A stretch of 64,000 bases of DNA, taken from contig BJOX01000170.1 in the NCBI GenBank assembly GCA_009731375.1, positions 168,170-232,169 on the forward strand, in the 5' to 3' direction. How positions within the stretch are numbered: position 1 is the first letter of the stretch; every line of letters begins with the position of its first letter. The notes beneath the pieces are model-generated. The model was not told where the DNA came from. It saw only the letters and a list, made by a program, of their open reading frames with translations, and did not search any database. The translations under genes and the position numbers were made by a program. This DNA comes from Paulinella micropora (Eukaryota > Cercozoa > Imbricatea > Euglyphida). Below, in pieces: positions 30,538 through 43,203 of this stretch.

Positions 30538-31473
30538 ATGAACGACGAATTACAAGAACTAAAAAAGCAACATGCATTAGAACTACATTTTCAGAAAAAA
30601 CAAAATAAGAAATGGAATATGATATGGGATGATAAACAGTTGAAACAAGTGTTAGTAGATTTTTCGGATATGTCTAAGTTAAAAGATAAACCAGGTAATA
30701 AAAAATATGACTTTATGTTTGTTTGGATTGACACTAATAGTAGATTTTTAGAAGTTAGATCGCTGAAAAATAAAACTGCAAATGAAGTATATACTGGTTT
30801 AAAATCTATTTCATATATTCCAGAAATCATTACAACAGACAGCGGAGGAGAATACAAAGGAGCAGTTAATAAATATTTTGATGAACATAACATTGAACAC
30901 AGAACAGTTGAAGTAGGAGACCACAAAGCACTCGCAATAGTTGATAAAATCATTAGAACTATTAGAAGGTGGTTTGATATACTATTTGAAACCAATGCGA
31001 ACTTTGACTGGGTCTCATACATTGATGATATAATCAAAGCTTACAATAATCGTTTTCATCCAACAATCAAAGCTAGACTAATTGTTGTATTGAAAGGAAA
31101 AGCTACTAATAAACAAAAAATTAAAAGAGATGAAAGTATTAATGAATTTGAACCGGGCGATAAGGTAAGACTGGAAGTTCAACGAAATCTATTTTCAAAA
31201 GGCGGACGAACTTGGTCAAAGCAGATATATACGGTTTTGGGTAGAAATGTGTTTGAGATTGTGCTATCTAATAAAAAACTAGTTAGCACCCGTGAGTTAT
31301 TAAAGACTAAGTTTGAAAAGCGAGTTGATGATGAAAAGCAAATTAACGAACAAGTTCAAGATATAACGAAGGAGAAGAAAATAAAGCAACAGTTAAAAAA
31401 AGAATACATACAACCAGAAAACATAATTGAAACCAAAAGACACAAAAAGAAAAAGGTAATTTTTGATTTATGA
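30538..31473 (+). CDS. Retroviral-type (rve) integrase of viral copy 1
   Basis: 311 residues that would insert the viral DNA into host DNA. The core has Asp41 (VLVDFSDM), Asp101 (TTDSGGEY) and Asp136 (AIVDKIIRTIR). Spacing D-x59-D-x34-D fits the D,D-35-E core, but the third residue is Asp where Polinton and retroviral enzymes have Glu. No N-terminal HHCC finger is visible. The C-terminal part has an SH3-like barrel pattern (YTVLGRNVFEIVL) and a lysine-rich tail. The 3' codons lie inside the terminal inverted repeat. The ATG at 30538 follows an AAGGAG stretch. Confidence 0.85.
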   Translation: MNDELQELKKQHALELHFQKKQNKKWNMIWDDKQLKQVLVDFSDMSKLKDKPGNKKYDFMFVWIDTNSRFLEVRSLKNKTANEVYTGLKSISYIPEIITTDSGGEYKGAVNKYFDEHNIEHRTVEVGDHKALAIVDKIIRTIRRWFDILFETNANFDWVSYIDDIIKAYNNRFHPTIKARLIVVLKGKATNKQKIKRDESINEFEPGDKVRLEVQRNLFSKGGRTWSKQIYTVLGRNVFEIVLSNKKLVSTRELLKTKFEKRVDDEKQINEQVQDITKEKKIKQQLKKEYIQPENIIETKRHKKKKVIFDL

Positions 31474-31838
31474 ATGATAGTGATGAATGTAGCGGGAAAT
31501 TGTTTTTTTAGCAGAGTTTTGTGCCCAAGTGGCATTTTCTATTTTTTTGTTTTAAAACTGGCCTTCTTTTCGCCTTCTTTTCGCTTTGTCAAAAATCGTA
31601 TTTTTAGCAACTCTATTTTTCAGTTTTCGTGTTTTGGTCACGGGCTCATTTCCTTTTTGCCTTTGAGTGTGTGTTGAAAAAATGTCTTGTAGTGGCACCC
31701 TATACTACCCGTGTAAAAAATGGGGATTTATGCTGTTATCTCTTTTATATGAACGAATATGGCAAAAATGGCAAACGATAGCAAAATTAAAAAGCAAATG
31801 GGGGTGGGATGCTTTGAATCACACCACCGTTTGCTTGT
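31420..31838 (-). repeat. Right terminal inverted repeat of viral copy 1
   Basis: Reverse complement of 556-993. It includes the last 54 bases of the integrase gene and ends at TTTGCTTGT. Confidence 0.92.
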
Positions 31839-32159
31839 CCTTTTTTTCTATTTCCGCCCTCAAAAGGAAAATATGCACATCATTCAAAAGTGTACTCCCT
31901 GCTGTAGCCGATTTGCAAGAGTAAAGCCAGATACGAGTACTGATACGTCGACTGATTCAAATTCAAGTAGCAGACAGAGGAGCAAGCCTGGTGTTCTAAA
32001 GTTTTTTTTTTTTTCGCGTATATCTATTATGATGTTTGTTGGTGTTTTGGTAGATATGCCATTAGTGCTTTTTTGAATGGCTTTATTTTTTTTTTATCTG
32101 TTATATGTTTTGGATTGATTTCCATTGATCTGCAAAGATCTTGGTGAGATATGGGTCTC
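31839..32159. other. Host flank right of viral copy 1
   Basis: No supported gene. The part from about 32020 to 32155 has a diverged second copy at 33955-34098. Confidence 0.5.
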
Positions 32160-32372
32160 TCTTCTTCTTCTTCTTCTTCTTCTTCTTCTTCTTCTTCTTC
32201 TTCTTCTTCTTGGCTTGGCTTGGATTTGTTTTAGATCGAACTACTGTATCAAGTCTTCTTCTTCTTCTTCTTCTTCTTCTTCTTCTTCTTCTTCTTCTTC
32301 TTCTTCTTCTTCTTCTTCTTCTTCTTCTTCTTCTTCTTCTTCTTCTTCTTCTTCTCTTCTTCTTCTTCGTTT
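32160..32372. repeat. (CTT)n microsatellite blocks
   Basis: Two CTT runs (32160-32208 and about 32255-32372) separated by a short unique spacer. Long poly-Arg, poly-Ser and poly-Leu frames here are artefacts of the repeat. Confidence 0.95.
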
Positions 32373-32504
32373 TTATTGAGAGCAATTTTTACAATTGGAC
32401 TCAGGGAACGTCGACGTGAAAAGTACTTCTCTTCTTCTTCTTCTTCGTTTTTATTGAGAGAGCAATTTTTACAATTGGACTCAGGGAACGTCGACGTGAA
32501 AAGT
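32356..32504. repeat. Tandem duplication of about 70 bp
   Basis: The block starting TTCTTCGTTTTTATTGAGAG and ending CGACGTGAAAAGTA occurs twice in succession. A diverged third copy, with about 150 bp of following sequence, occurs at 33358-33575. Confidence 0.85.
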
Positions 32505-32669
32505 ATAGCTATTAAGTCACACCTTTATCTAAGGTGGAAACCTAGTTATTCAATCGAGCGTATGAAAAGAAAGTGTTAATCGGATATTAGGTGGCTCGGC
32601 ATTCATGTTATTGATATTAATGTGTATGTTTGGATATGTTGCGCGATATGTAACTTTTTTGAAGAGGGG

Positions 32670-33355
<686 letters not shown>

Positions 33356-33766
33356 TGTTTTCTTCTTCGTATCTATTGACTCATGAGGCAACTTTATAAC
33401 ATAGGCTCAGGGAATGTCCACGTGAAAAGTATAGCAGTAAATTATACCTTTATCTAAGGTGGAAACGTAGTTATTCAAAGAAGCGTATTGATGAGTATTA
33501 ATTGGGTATGAAGCGGCTGAGTACTAGTATTACTATTATTTATATTTATGCTTGGATATTTTGTGCGGTATGTGGTGTTTACTATGGTATGGGTGTATGT
33601 TATTTAACGGCCCCCCTCTTTCCTTTTTCATTATCACTTAAAAGTGATGTGAGAAAAAGATAAAGAGGGGGAATAAGTTGTGATGGGACGTGGTCGACCA
33701 GATACGTCGACAGTTTCACAGGGCTTCTCCAAACAGCAAACAAGAGGGGTAGGTCTGACGTCACAT
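33356..33766. other. Unique host sequence, diverged duplicate
   Basis: The region 33380-33575 resembles 32460-32655 (shared CTCAGGGAA, CGTGAAAAGTATAGC and CTTTATCTAAGGTGGAAAC). No gene is seen. Confidence 0.6.
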
Positions 33767-33955
33767 GGTTTATATATTATATTATATTATATTACATTAT
33801 ATTATATTATATTATATTATATTATATTATATTATATTATATTATATTATATTATATTATATTATATTATATTATATTATATGTATATATGTATATATAT
33901 TAAATATATATATATATATATGTATGTGTATGTGTGTGTTTGTGTGTGTGTATTA
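33767..33955. repeat. (ATTAT)n, (TA)n and (TG)n microsatellites
   Basis: A pentamer run to about 33880, then TATG/TA and GTGT tracts. Confidence 0.95.
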
Positions 33956-34343
33956 TATTATGATTTTTGTTGGTTTTAGTAAGCGTGCCTTTTGCGCTTT
34001 TTTTGAAGGGTTGAAGGGTTTGATTGATGTTCTGTCTGTTATGTCTTTTGGGATTGATTTCCTTTTATTTGCAAAGATCTTAGTAAGGAATGGATCTGTG
34101 TTGTTTACAAATAGGCTGCTTTTTGTTGAATGTCCTATTTTGTATGACTGAGTGGATGCTGTTGATAGGAGTGAAGGTGTTGCTATTGAGTGGTCTGTTG
34201 AGATCTTTTTTGGGGTAAAAATAAATGGATGGTTTTCTATGCATACACCGAGGGTATAGTGGGTGATGCCGAGCAATTGAAGTTGGTCTAGAAGTGGTTT
34301 GGTGTGCGCTCAGTAGTGCGTTTTTGTAACTATTCTGATTTTC
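33956..34343. other. Unique host sequence
   Basis: The segment 33956-34098 is the diverged twin of 32020-32155. The remainder shows no supported gene. Confidence 0.5.
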
Positions 34344-34370
34344 TTGTTGTTGTTGTTGTTGTTCTTGTTC

Positions 34371-34402
<32 letters not shown>

Positions 34403-34925
34403 CTTGTTGTTTTTGTTCTTGTTGTTGTTCTTGTTGTTCTTGCTGTTGTTGTTGTTCTTGTTCTTGTTGTTGTTGTTGTTGTTGTTGTTTGTTGTTCTTG
34501 TTGTTGTTGTTTTGTTGTTGTTCTTGTTGTTGTTCTTGTTGTTGTTCTTGTTCTTGTTCTTGTTGTTGTTGTTGTTGTTGTTGTTCTTGTTGTTGTTCTT
34601 GTTGTTCTTGTTGTTCTTGTTGTTCTTGTTCTTGTTGTTGTTGTTCTTGTTCTTGTTCTTGTTGTTCTTGTTGTTGTTGTTCTTGTTCTTGTTGTTCTTG
34701 TTGCTGTTGTTGTTGTTGTTGTTGTTGTTCTTGTTCTTGTTGTTGTTCTTGTTGTTGTTGTTCTTGTTCTTGTTGTTCTTGTTGCTGTTGTTGTTGTTGT
34801 TGTTGATGTTGCTGTTGTTGTTGTTGTTGTTCTTGTTCTTGTTGTTCTTCTTGTTGTTGTTGTTGTTCTCTCTCTCTCTCTCTCTCTCTCTCATCTCTCT
34901 CAATTTCCCTCTTTCTCTCTCCTTC
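34344..34925. repeat. (TTG)n/(TTC)n trinucleotide tract and CT tail
   Basis: About 520 bp of TTG with interspersed TTC, then a CT run. All long frames here are homopolymeric and not genes. Confidence 0.95.
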
Positions 34926-35037
34926 TCTCTTAGAGCCTCGGCAACTTGCTTACCAGTGAACTGTGGTAGTGGTGGCCCCACGATTGTTTTCAACCAGTAA
35001 ATTGTGGTAGCGGTGGCGCGCGGGGAGCGAACTAGAT

Positions 35038-35077
<40 letters not shown>

Positions 35078-35144
35078 ATTATGGTGGAGTACATGGACGA
35101 TGTTCCGGTAAGCTATTTCTTTCTTTCTTTATTTCTTTCTTTCT

Positions 35145-35195
<51 letters not shown>

Positions 35196-35290
35196 TCTCT
35201 CTCTCTCTCTCTTTGTTTCTTTCTTTCTTTCCTTCTCCCTTTCTTATCCATTTATTGAAACCAATGTGGATAGGTACAGCAGGATTTCAC

Positions 35291-35339
<49 letters not shown>

Positions 35340-35390
35340 TCTCTCTCTATCTCTATCTCTCTCTCTCTCTCTCACTCACTCACTCACTCA

Positions 35391-35455
<65 letters not shown>

Positions 35456-35511
35456 CCCCCCCCCCNNNNNNNNNNGAATCCACACCAAAAGGAAATTACA
35501 CAGAAGGCTAC

Positions 35512-35557
<46 letters not shown>

Positions 35558-35619
35558 CTCCTCTGCAGAATCCACACCAAGGAGATTACACAGAAGGCTC
35601 ACCCTGCCCTGCCTGTAGG
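34926..35619. repeat. Mixed microsatellites: ACT, TTTA, CT, TA
   Basis: An (ACT)n run at 35041-35076, (TTTA)n at about 35143-35195, CT runs at 35290-35455, a C-run and 10-N gap at 35466-35475, and a TA run at about 35529-35557. Two copies of GAATCCACACCAA plus GATTACACAGAAGGCT-like sequence flank the TA run. Confidence 0.9.
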
Positions 35620-36105
35620 TAAGTTTGTTTGTTTTTTTGTTTGTTTGTTTGTTTGTTTGTTTTTCTTTGTTTGTTTTGTTTGTTTGTTTTGTTTGTTTGT
35701 TTGCTTGTTTGTTTGTTTTGTTTGTTTGTTTTGTTTGTTTGTTTGTTTGTTTGTTTGTTTGTTTGGTTTTGTTTGTTTGTTTGTTTTGTTTGTTTTTTTG
35801 TTTTTTTGTTTTTTTGTTTTGTTTGTTTTGTTTGTTTGTTTGTTTGTTTGTGTGTTTCTTTGTTTGTTTTGTTTGTTTTGTTTGTTTTGTTTGTTTGTTT
35901 GTTTAGTTTTTTTGCTTGTCTGTTTGTTTGTTTGTTTGATTGTTTGTTTGTTAGTTTGTTGTTTGTTTGTTTGTTGTTTGTTTGTTTGTTGTTTGTTTTG
36001 TTTCTTTGTTTCTTTGTTTGTTTTGTTTGTTTTGTTTGTTTTGTTTGTTTGTTTGTTTGTTTGTTTGTTTTGTTTGTTTTGTTTTGTTTGTTTGTTTGTT
36101 TGTTT

Positions 36106-36202
<97 letters not shown>

Positions 36203-36429
36203 NNNNNNNNNNGTTTGTTTGTTTGTTTTGTTTTGTTTGTTTTTGTTTGTTTTGTTTGTTTTGTTTTTGTTTGTTTTGTTTGTTTGTTTGTTTGTTATGT
36301 TTGTTTGTTTTGTTTGTTTGTTTTGTTTGTTTGTTTGTTTGCTTGTTTGTTTGTTTGTTTGTTTGTTTGTTTGTTTGTTTTGTTTGTTTTGTTTGTTTGT
36401 TTGTTTGTTTTGTTTGTTTGTTTTGTTTG
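35620..36429. repeat. (TTTG)n tract with long poly-T and gap
   Basis: About 800 bp of TTTG/TTTTG. A T-homopolymer of about 95 bp (36107-36202) ends in a 10-N gap (36203-36212). Confidence 0.95.
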
Positions 36430-37202
<773 letters not shown>

Positions 37203-37290
37203 TTTTGTTTGTTTTGTTTGTTTCGTTTGTTTCGTTTGTTTTGTTTGTTTGTTTGTTTGTTTGCTTGCTTGTTTATTTGCTTGTTCTTTT

Positions 37291-37347
<57 letters not shown>
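37203..37347. repeat. (TTTG)n and (GATA)n microsatellites
   Basis: TTTG/TTTCG tract followed by a GATA run of about 57 bp. Confidence 0.95.
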
Positions 37348-37349
<2 letters not shown>

Positions 37350-38028
37350 GAAATATCGACTAATGTCAGAAAAAAGGAGCTTCTGATTTCGTCAACCAGG
37401 AAGTCTGTGGGTAAAGTATTAACCCGATGCCCAGCTAAGCCGTGATGTTTGCACGGAAGGGACTGATACAGGCAATACCAAAGCTCCCTAGTACCAGGCG
37501 GGGCCAGGGCTCGTTCCATAAAGCGCCCCTTGCAGAACGAGCTCCCACCTCCATTACAGAGGGCCCAGTAAGCAGATGGAGTTTCGAGACTGTTCGACAG
37601 TCTAGTATAAACCGACAGAGCACTGTGGGTTTTATTCCGGGCTCAACAAGCGAGAAAGGGCACCCTGAGGGAACAGGATTGTGCTTCCCGTCGCTATTTC
37701 GGCATGTGACTTATAGGCGTATGGCTAGGCACACATAAGGCACCCCACCACGGGCCCAGCACACCCACACCATCCCCTAATTCTCTGTCTGTCGACAGAT
37801 GGCACCCATTTCAAAAAATCAAGCCCAAGAGAGGGTCAGTGACACCTCAAGTGGCCTTGGTTCATTCCGTAGAGTAAGTGATAAGATCAACTGATGAAAT
37901 ATCGACTAATGTCAGAAAAAAGGAGCTTCTGATTTCGCCAACCAGGAAGTCTGTGGGTAAAGTATTAACCCGATGCCCAGCTAAGCCGTGATGTTTGCAC
38001 GGAAGGGACTGATACAGGCAATACCAAA
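37348..38028. repeat. Unique segment bounded by 134-bp direct repeats
   Basis: The 134-bp blocks at about 37348-37481 and 37893-38028 are nearly identical, each starting GATGAAATATCGACTAATG and ending GGCAATACCAAA. Both are adjacent to GATA runs. The 410 bp between them contain no supported gene. This could be a small LTR-like or tandem duplication. Confidence 0.75.
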
Positions 38029-38047
38029 AGATCGATAAATAGATAGG

Positions 38048-38100
<53 letters not shown>

Positions 38101-38109
38101 GGATAGATG

Positions 38110-38163
<54 letters not shown>

Positions 38164-38195
38164 AAAATAGGTAGGTAGGTAGGTGGGTAGGTAAG

Positions 38196-38238
<43 letters not shown>

Positions 38239-38247
38239 CTTGGTTGG

Positions 38248-38291
<44 letters not shown>

Positions 38292-38448
38292 GTGATTGAG
38301 TGAGTGATTGAGTGAGTGAGTGAGTGAGTGAATGATTGGTTGTTTGGTTGGTTGGTTGGTTGGTTGATCGATCGATCGATCGATCGCTTGATTGCTTGAT
38401 TCCTTGCTTGCTTGATTGATTGATTGATTGATTGAGAGGGGGGGGGGG
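38029..38448. repeat. (GATA)n and (TTGA)n microsatellites
   Basis: A GATA run to about 38160, then TTGA/TGAG runs and a G-run at the gap edge. Confidence 0.95.
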
Positions 38449-38969
38449 NNNNNNNNNNNNNNNNNNNNNNNNNNNNNNNNNNNNNNNNNNNNNNNNNNNN
38501 NNNNNNNNNNNNNNNNNNNNNNNNNNNNNNNNNNNNNNNNNNNNNNNNNNNNNNNNNNNNNNNNNNNNNNNNNNNNNNNNNNNNNNNNNNNNNNNNNNNN
38601 NNNNNNNNNNNNNNNNNNNNNNNNNNNNNNNNNNNNNNNNNNNNNNNNNNNNNNNNNNNNNNNNNNNNNNNNNNNNNNNNNNNNNNNNNNNNNNNNNNNN
38701 NNNNNNNNNNNNNNNNNNNNNNNNNNNNNNNNNNNNNNNNNNNNNNNNNNNNNNNNNNNNNNNNNNNNNNNNNNNNNNNNNNNNNNNNNNNNNNNNNNNN
38801 NNNNNNNNNNNNNNNNNNNNNNNNNNNNNNNNNNNNNNNNNNNNNNNNNNNNNNNNNNNNNNNNNNNNNNNNNNNNNNNNNNNNNNNNNNNNNNNNNNNN
38901 NNNNNNNNNNNNNNNNNNNNNNNNNNNNNNNNNNNNNNNNNNNNNNNNNNNNNNNNNNNNNNNNNNNNN
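38449..38969. other. Assembly gap, 521 N
   Basis: Unknown bases between a G-run and a TA repeat. Confidence 1.
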
Positions 38970-39044
<75 letters not shown>

Positions 39045-39741
39045 TGTGTGTGTGGGTGTGGGTGTGTGTGTGTTTGTGTATGTGTTTGTGTTTGTGTGTG
39101 TATTTGTGTGTGTGTTTCATGATGTGTACAGCAACGACTCGTTAACCTATCACTCACAGAACAGAGAGTTATTCAGCATGCTCATCTGCCCCACGTACCT
39201 CCCTCCCTCCCTTCCTTCCTTCCTTCCTTCCTTCCTTCCTTCATTCATTCATTCCTTCCTTCCTTCCTTCCTTCCTTCATTCCTCCCTTCCTCCCTTCCT
39301 CCCTTCCTTCCTTCCTTCCTTCCTTCCTTCGTTCCTTCCTCCCTTCCTTCTTCCCTTCCTTCCTTCCTTCCTTCCTTCCTTTCTTCTTCTTCTTCTTCTT
39401 CTTCTTCTTCTTCTTCTTGTTTTTGTTGTTCGTGTTCTTGTTGTTCTTTCTTTTTTTTTTTTTTGTCCTTAATCTTGTTCTTGTTCTTGTTCTTATTCTT
39501 GTTCTTGTTCTTGTTCTTGTTCTTCTTGTTGTTGTCCTTGGTTTTCTTGTTGTTCTCTTTCTCGTTGTTGTTATTGTTGTTATTGTTGTTATTGTTGTTA
39601 TTGTTGTTATTGTGGTTCTTGCTGTCTTGTTCTTGCTGTGTTTCCTCGTTGTTTTTGTTGTTATGCGTGTTGTTTTTGTTGTTGCTGTGTATTTCTAGCT
39701 GTTGTTGCTGTGCGTTTCTAGCTGTTGTTGTTGCTGTTGCT

Positions 39742-39779
<38 letters not shown>

Positions 39780-39934
39780 TTTTTTTTTTTTTTTTTTTTT
39801 TTTTTTATTGTTCTTGTTGTTGTTGCTGTTGTTGTTGATGTTGTCGTTGCTGTTGTTGTTGATGTTGTCGTTGTCCTTGCTGTCCTTGCTGTTGTTGGTG
39901 TTGTTGGTGATGTTGGTGTTGTTGGTGTTGTTGG

Positions 39935-39965
<31 letters not shown>

Positions 39966-40057
39966 GCTGCTGCTGCTGTTGTTGTTGTTGTTGTTGTTGT
40001 TGCTGTTGTTGTTGTTGTCGTTGCTGTTGTTGTCCTTGCTGTCCTTGCTGTTGTTGG

Positions 40058-40101
<44 letters not shown>

Positions 40102-40126
40102 TGATTGTTGTTGTTGTTGCTGTTGC

Positions 40127-40159
<33 letters not shown>

Positions 40160-40254
40160 CGAGCTGCAAATGGGTATCAGTTTGGGGATATGTTGGAACA
40201 TTATCCTAGTTCGTGTTGTTATTATTGTTCTTGTTCTTGCTGTTATTTTTGTTT

Positions 40255-40292
<38 letters not shown>

Positions 40293-40543
40293 GCTCTTGT
40301 TCTTATTCTTGTTCTTATTCTTGTTTTCATTTGTTGTTGTTGTTGTTGTTGTTGTTTTTGTTTTTGTTGTTGTTGTTGTTGTCTAGCTGCGAATGGTATC
40401 AGTTTGGAGACGTCTTGGAACATTACCCCAGTCCCGGTCGCTACCCTTAGTCTTCGCTCCATCAGACTCTACATTCCTTATAATTTTTTTTTCATGCTGT
40501 TACTATCATCCGCCACTAATTACTATTACTATTCTCGGTTGTT
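38970..40543. repeat. Mixed microsatellite field (TA, TG, CCTT, TTC, TTG, poly-T)
   Basis: TA/TG to about 39115, CCTT at 39200-39380, TTC to about 39418, then TTG/TTC with poly-T runs near 39743-39806, and TTG tracts to 40382. A block of about 50 bp (GAGCTGCAAATGGGTATCAG and its variant) occurs twice, at 40160 and 40383. A 10-N gap follows at 40544-40553. Confidence 0.92.
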
Positions 40544-40553
40544 NNNNNNNNNN

Positions 40554-42126
40554 CCCCCCACCCCTCCTTTTTTTTTTTTTTCATTTTATTTTACTAAAAT
40601 TTTCTTTTGGTTTTTTAAGCGACGTCTGCTGCGTAAGGTCCTTTCGGTCTACGGCCTGTCTTTCTCAGTTGTTCCGAGGCTGAATATTCAGTAGTAACCA
40701 AGTTTCTGTGAGCCTGGTGAAACTTTCAGAAACTACACAGACCTCATCACAGTCTGAGAAGCAAACTTGAACTAACCGTAAGGTAACATATGTTAAGGTT
40801 TTGGTTTTAATAAGCGAACTATACCTCATCCACGCAAGCCAGGAGGCGGATTCGGCTGATGCTAGGTCAGCGACTAGATTGCGTCAAGACCTGCTGCTTA
40901 GCGTAACCTCAGCCCGATCCGGCTCTGGCTTGATATGGACGAGGTGGCAGTCTTGTGCCGCGAATTACAAAAAACACGAATTACGATACTGTGAGTCACG
41001 TTGGATACAACCCCAAGGGATAAATACACAACGAACTCTTATTAAAAGTCTCTATGGCTGCATTAAGTCCTAACTCCAGAGAGTAGGTGAAATACTAGTA
41101 AATAGCTGAGAGGTCACTTCGTTTATTTACGTAGATTTCTACTTGTTTGCAGACTTTGGTTGCAAAGTACGATCACATTGTATATACATAGATTTCAACT
41201 GTGTCAGTTGGTATCGTGTGACACTTCAAGTGAAGATGCTGGTCACAGTGTACTGGTGACAGCACTTGAAGGAGTGCTTCAAGTCCAAGTTGTGAATTCA
41301 AGACGATGTCCTGTTACTGTAACTCAATATTTAACAATATAATAACTATCTAACGACTTGAAGAATGAGGAATACCTAAACGTGAAAGGGACTCCGTACT
41401 CTCCAAGCCAAGGATAACCCAACCAACCGGAACATCGGGTAATGCCATTATATATCGGGTGGGGCGGCATAATTCTGGCCCGGGGCCCGGGCTCTCCCCC
41501 TCGACCGGGCCCTCGTCAGTGGGCGACAAGTCGTTCGCCAGCACCGAGCGCAAACGACTCCGAAGTAAAAACTTGAGCCACGTGCATGATGGCAATTGAC
41601 CGTAGGCTGATTGTGTCGGCCCGGCCGGCATGTCAAAATACTGATGGTGGCAAAGTTGTTAAAAGGCTCGGATTATTATGATCATAGCTGTTAGCACTGA
41701 CATCATGATCATAGCTGTTAGCACTTTTCTGTTAGTCAAGTTGAAGGGTTAATATATAATTCAGGATGGACGGACTCTGTGGCTCTTACACAGCGGCGAC
41801 AGAGGATAAATTGAGGCTCGCAAAACAATCGATTTAAAAACAGACGCTGCCGAGCATCGGCTTGTGGCATCGGGACGATATATAAATAATTTTAGGAAAG
41901 TCAGTGACGCCGACGCCGCGGCCGACGTGGTCACTGGGCCTTCCCTCGGACCATCCGAGGCTTCCATATAAATACTACTGCAAGTCACGGGGGCACTTCT
42001 AGCCCCGCCAACGAGTCATAGAAACCTTAATTTTGACTCCAGTACTTGAATTATCCAATTCAATAGCCTGATCAGTAACAACGTTACGCTTTCCACTCAT
42101 TTATACGAATGCAATGTATTCTATTA
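40554..42126. other. Unique host sequence without a recognised gene
   Basis: Balanced composition, only short frames (up to about 93 codons) and no known domain. One visible repeat is a tandem ATGATCATAGCTGTTAGCACT at about 41677 and 41704. No tRNA-like cloverleaf was noticed. The last four bases, ATTA, are the target duplication of retro copy 2. Confidence 0.5.
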
Positions 42127-42363
42127 TGTAATGCCCCCAACGATAGCTCGTAAAAAGTCGGTAATACAACCAAACACAGTCCTCAAGAATGAGAATGATG
42201 TCTCGTTGTATTAGCTCAGTGAAGCCAAAAAGGAAAACGGCAACAGACCAGGAATAAAATGGCATCAGGTCCAATCCGGACAAATAATACTGAAAAACAA
42301 GCTGGTGCACCTGTCACCAGGAAAAGGTATTTTTTACCGGCTATCCGGGGGGTGATGCCTACA
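42127..42363 (-). repeat. 3' LTR of retro copy 2
   Basis: 237 bp, TGTAATGCCCCC to GATGCCTACA on the plus strand, with no difference seen from 52504-52740. Confidence 0.95.
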
Positions 42364-43203
42364 GTACCCCCTCCCGATTTTATGACGGAAATAGCATTTT
42401 CGTCATACACCTTCTGATTTCTTTCTGCAAATAGTATGCGCTATGGAGTCATGCCACACAGCGCATCGACCCACGGATAGACGCTAAAAGACGATAAATA
42501 TATCCTCATACGGCACGTCAAAGCGGATTCTCTAGCCTTTCTTGTAAATTTTGAACTCCTTCCCCTCAATTTTTTTTTTTTTTTTTTTTTTCGGCAGTAT
42601 GTCAAGAACAAACGTACAATCAATAAAAAAATACAAGCAACGTGGTGCTGTAGTACGATTCCCCCTTTGATCTCCTTCTTCTTCTTATCATTATCATTAT
42701 TATTATTATTATTCACAGGGAGACCGTAAGTACATTGTCTTTTTTAATGACATACCCTTGTATAAGGCGGATATCCTATGATATAGTATTAGGGAGCCAG
42801 TCCTAATAGCTATATCCGAAGTCGAGGTGTATGTACCCGACCCTGCGATATACCGACACAAGTAGAGATTGACCGTGCTCAGGTACGACAGTATATAATC
42901 TATCGTAAAAAATAATTTAATGAAAGTTTCAGAGAACATTTCATTTTCGAGAACATCATCCCAGGACTTGGAAAGGGTCATACCCGGGAACACCATCGCT
43001 CAATACACTAGCGATCCCCGTATACGGTGTAGTATCATCGTCGATCGACCTTTCGCACTCGTATGTTGCGATCGAATGCCAAGTTATATCACTGAGTCTT
43101 TTTAATATTCATATTGATAACTGATGATGCATGATCAAATCATGATACGCCGTGGGCAATCAATCAGTTTATTTGAGACGCATAAAGAAAAATAGTTTCT
43201 TTG
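42364..43203 (-). other. 3' untranslated region and polypurine tract of retro copy 2
   Basis: The minus strand reads GGGAGGGGG just before the LTR. Blocks shared with 11885-12679 of copy 1 show that it is element sequence. It includes a poly-A/T run and a short AAT repeat, and no gene. Confidence 0.75.

Larger units (their letters stand above)
556..31838. mobile_element. Endogenous Polinton-like virus, copy 1
   Basis: The element is bounded by inverted repeats at 556-993 and 31420-31838. It carries the Polinton/PLV gene set: B-family polymerase, retroviral-type integrase, packaging ATPase, adenain-like protease, penton-like and double jelly-roll capsid genes. Without the inserted retrotransposon it is about 21 kb, within the usual PLV range. 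Inferred ancestral order is TIR, integrase, acidic gene, fibre, membrane protein, ATPase, core-like protein, protease, penton, capsid, lipase, polymerase-helicase, zinc finger, TIR. The present order differs by two inversions. Frameshifts in at least five genes indicate a decaying provirus. No clear target duplication is visible at the ends. Confidence 0.9.

Noticed and set aside
40554-42126. Possible RNA genes in the unique host segment
   Set aside because: I could not find a tRNA cloverleaf or rRNA-like block by eye.
42600-42670. Similarity to the viral terminal repeat (AATACAAGCAACGTGGTG)
   Set aside because: This stretch aligns with the retrotransposon 3' untranslated region of copy 1 and the match is short; probably chance or shared simple composition.
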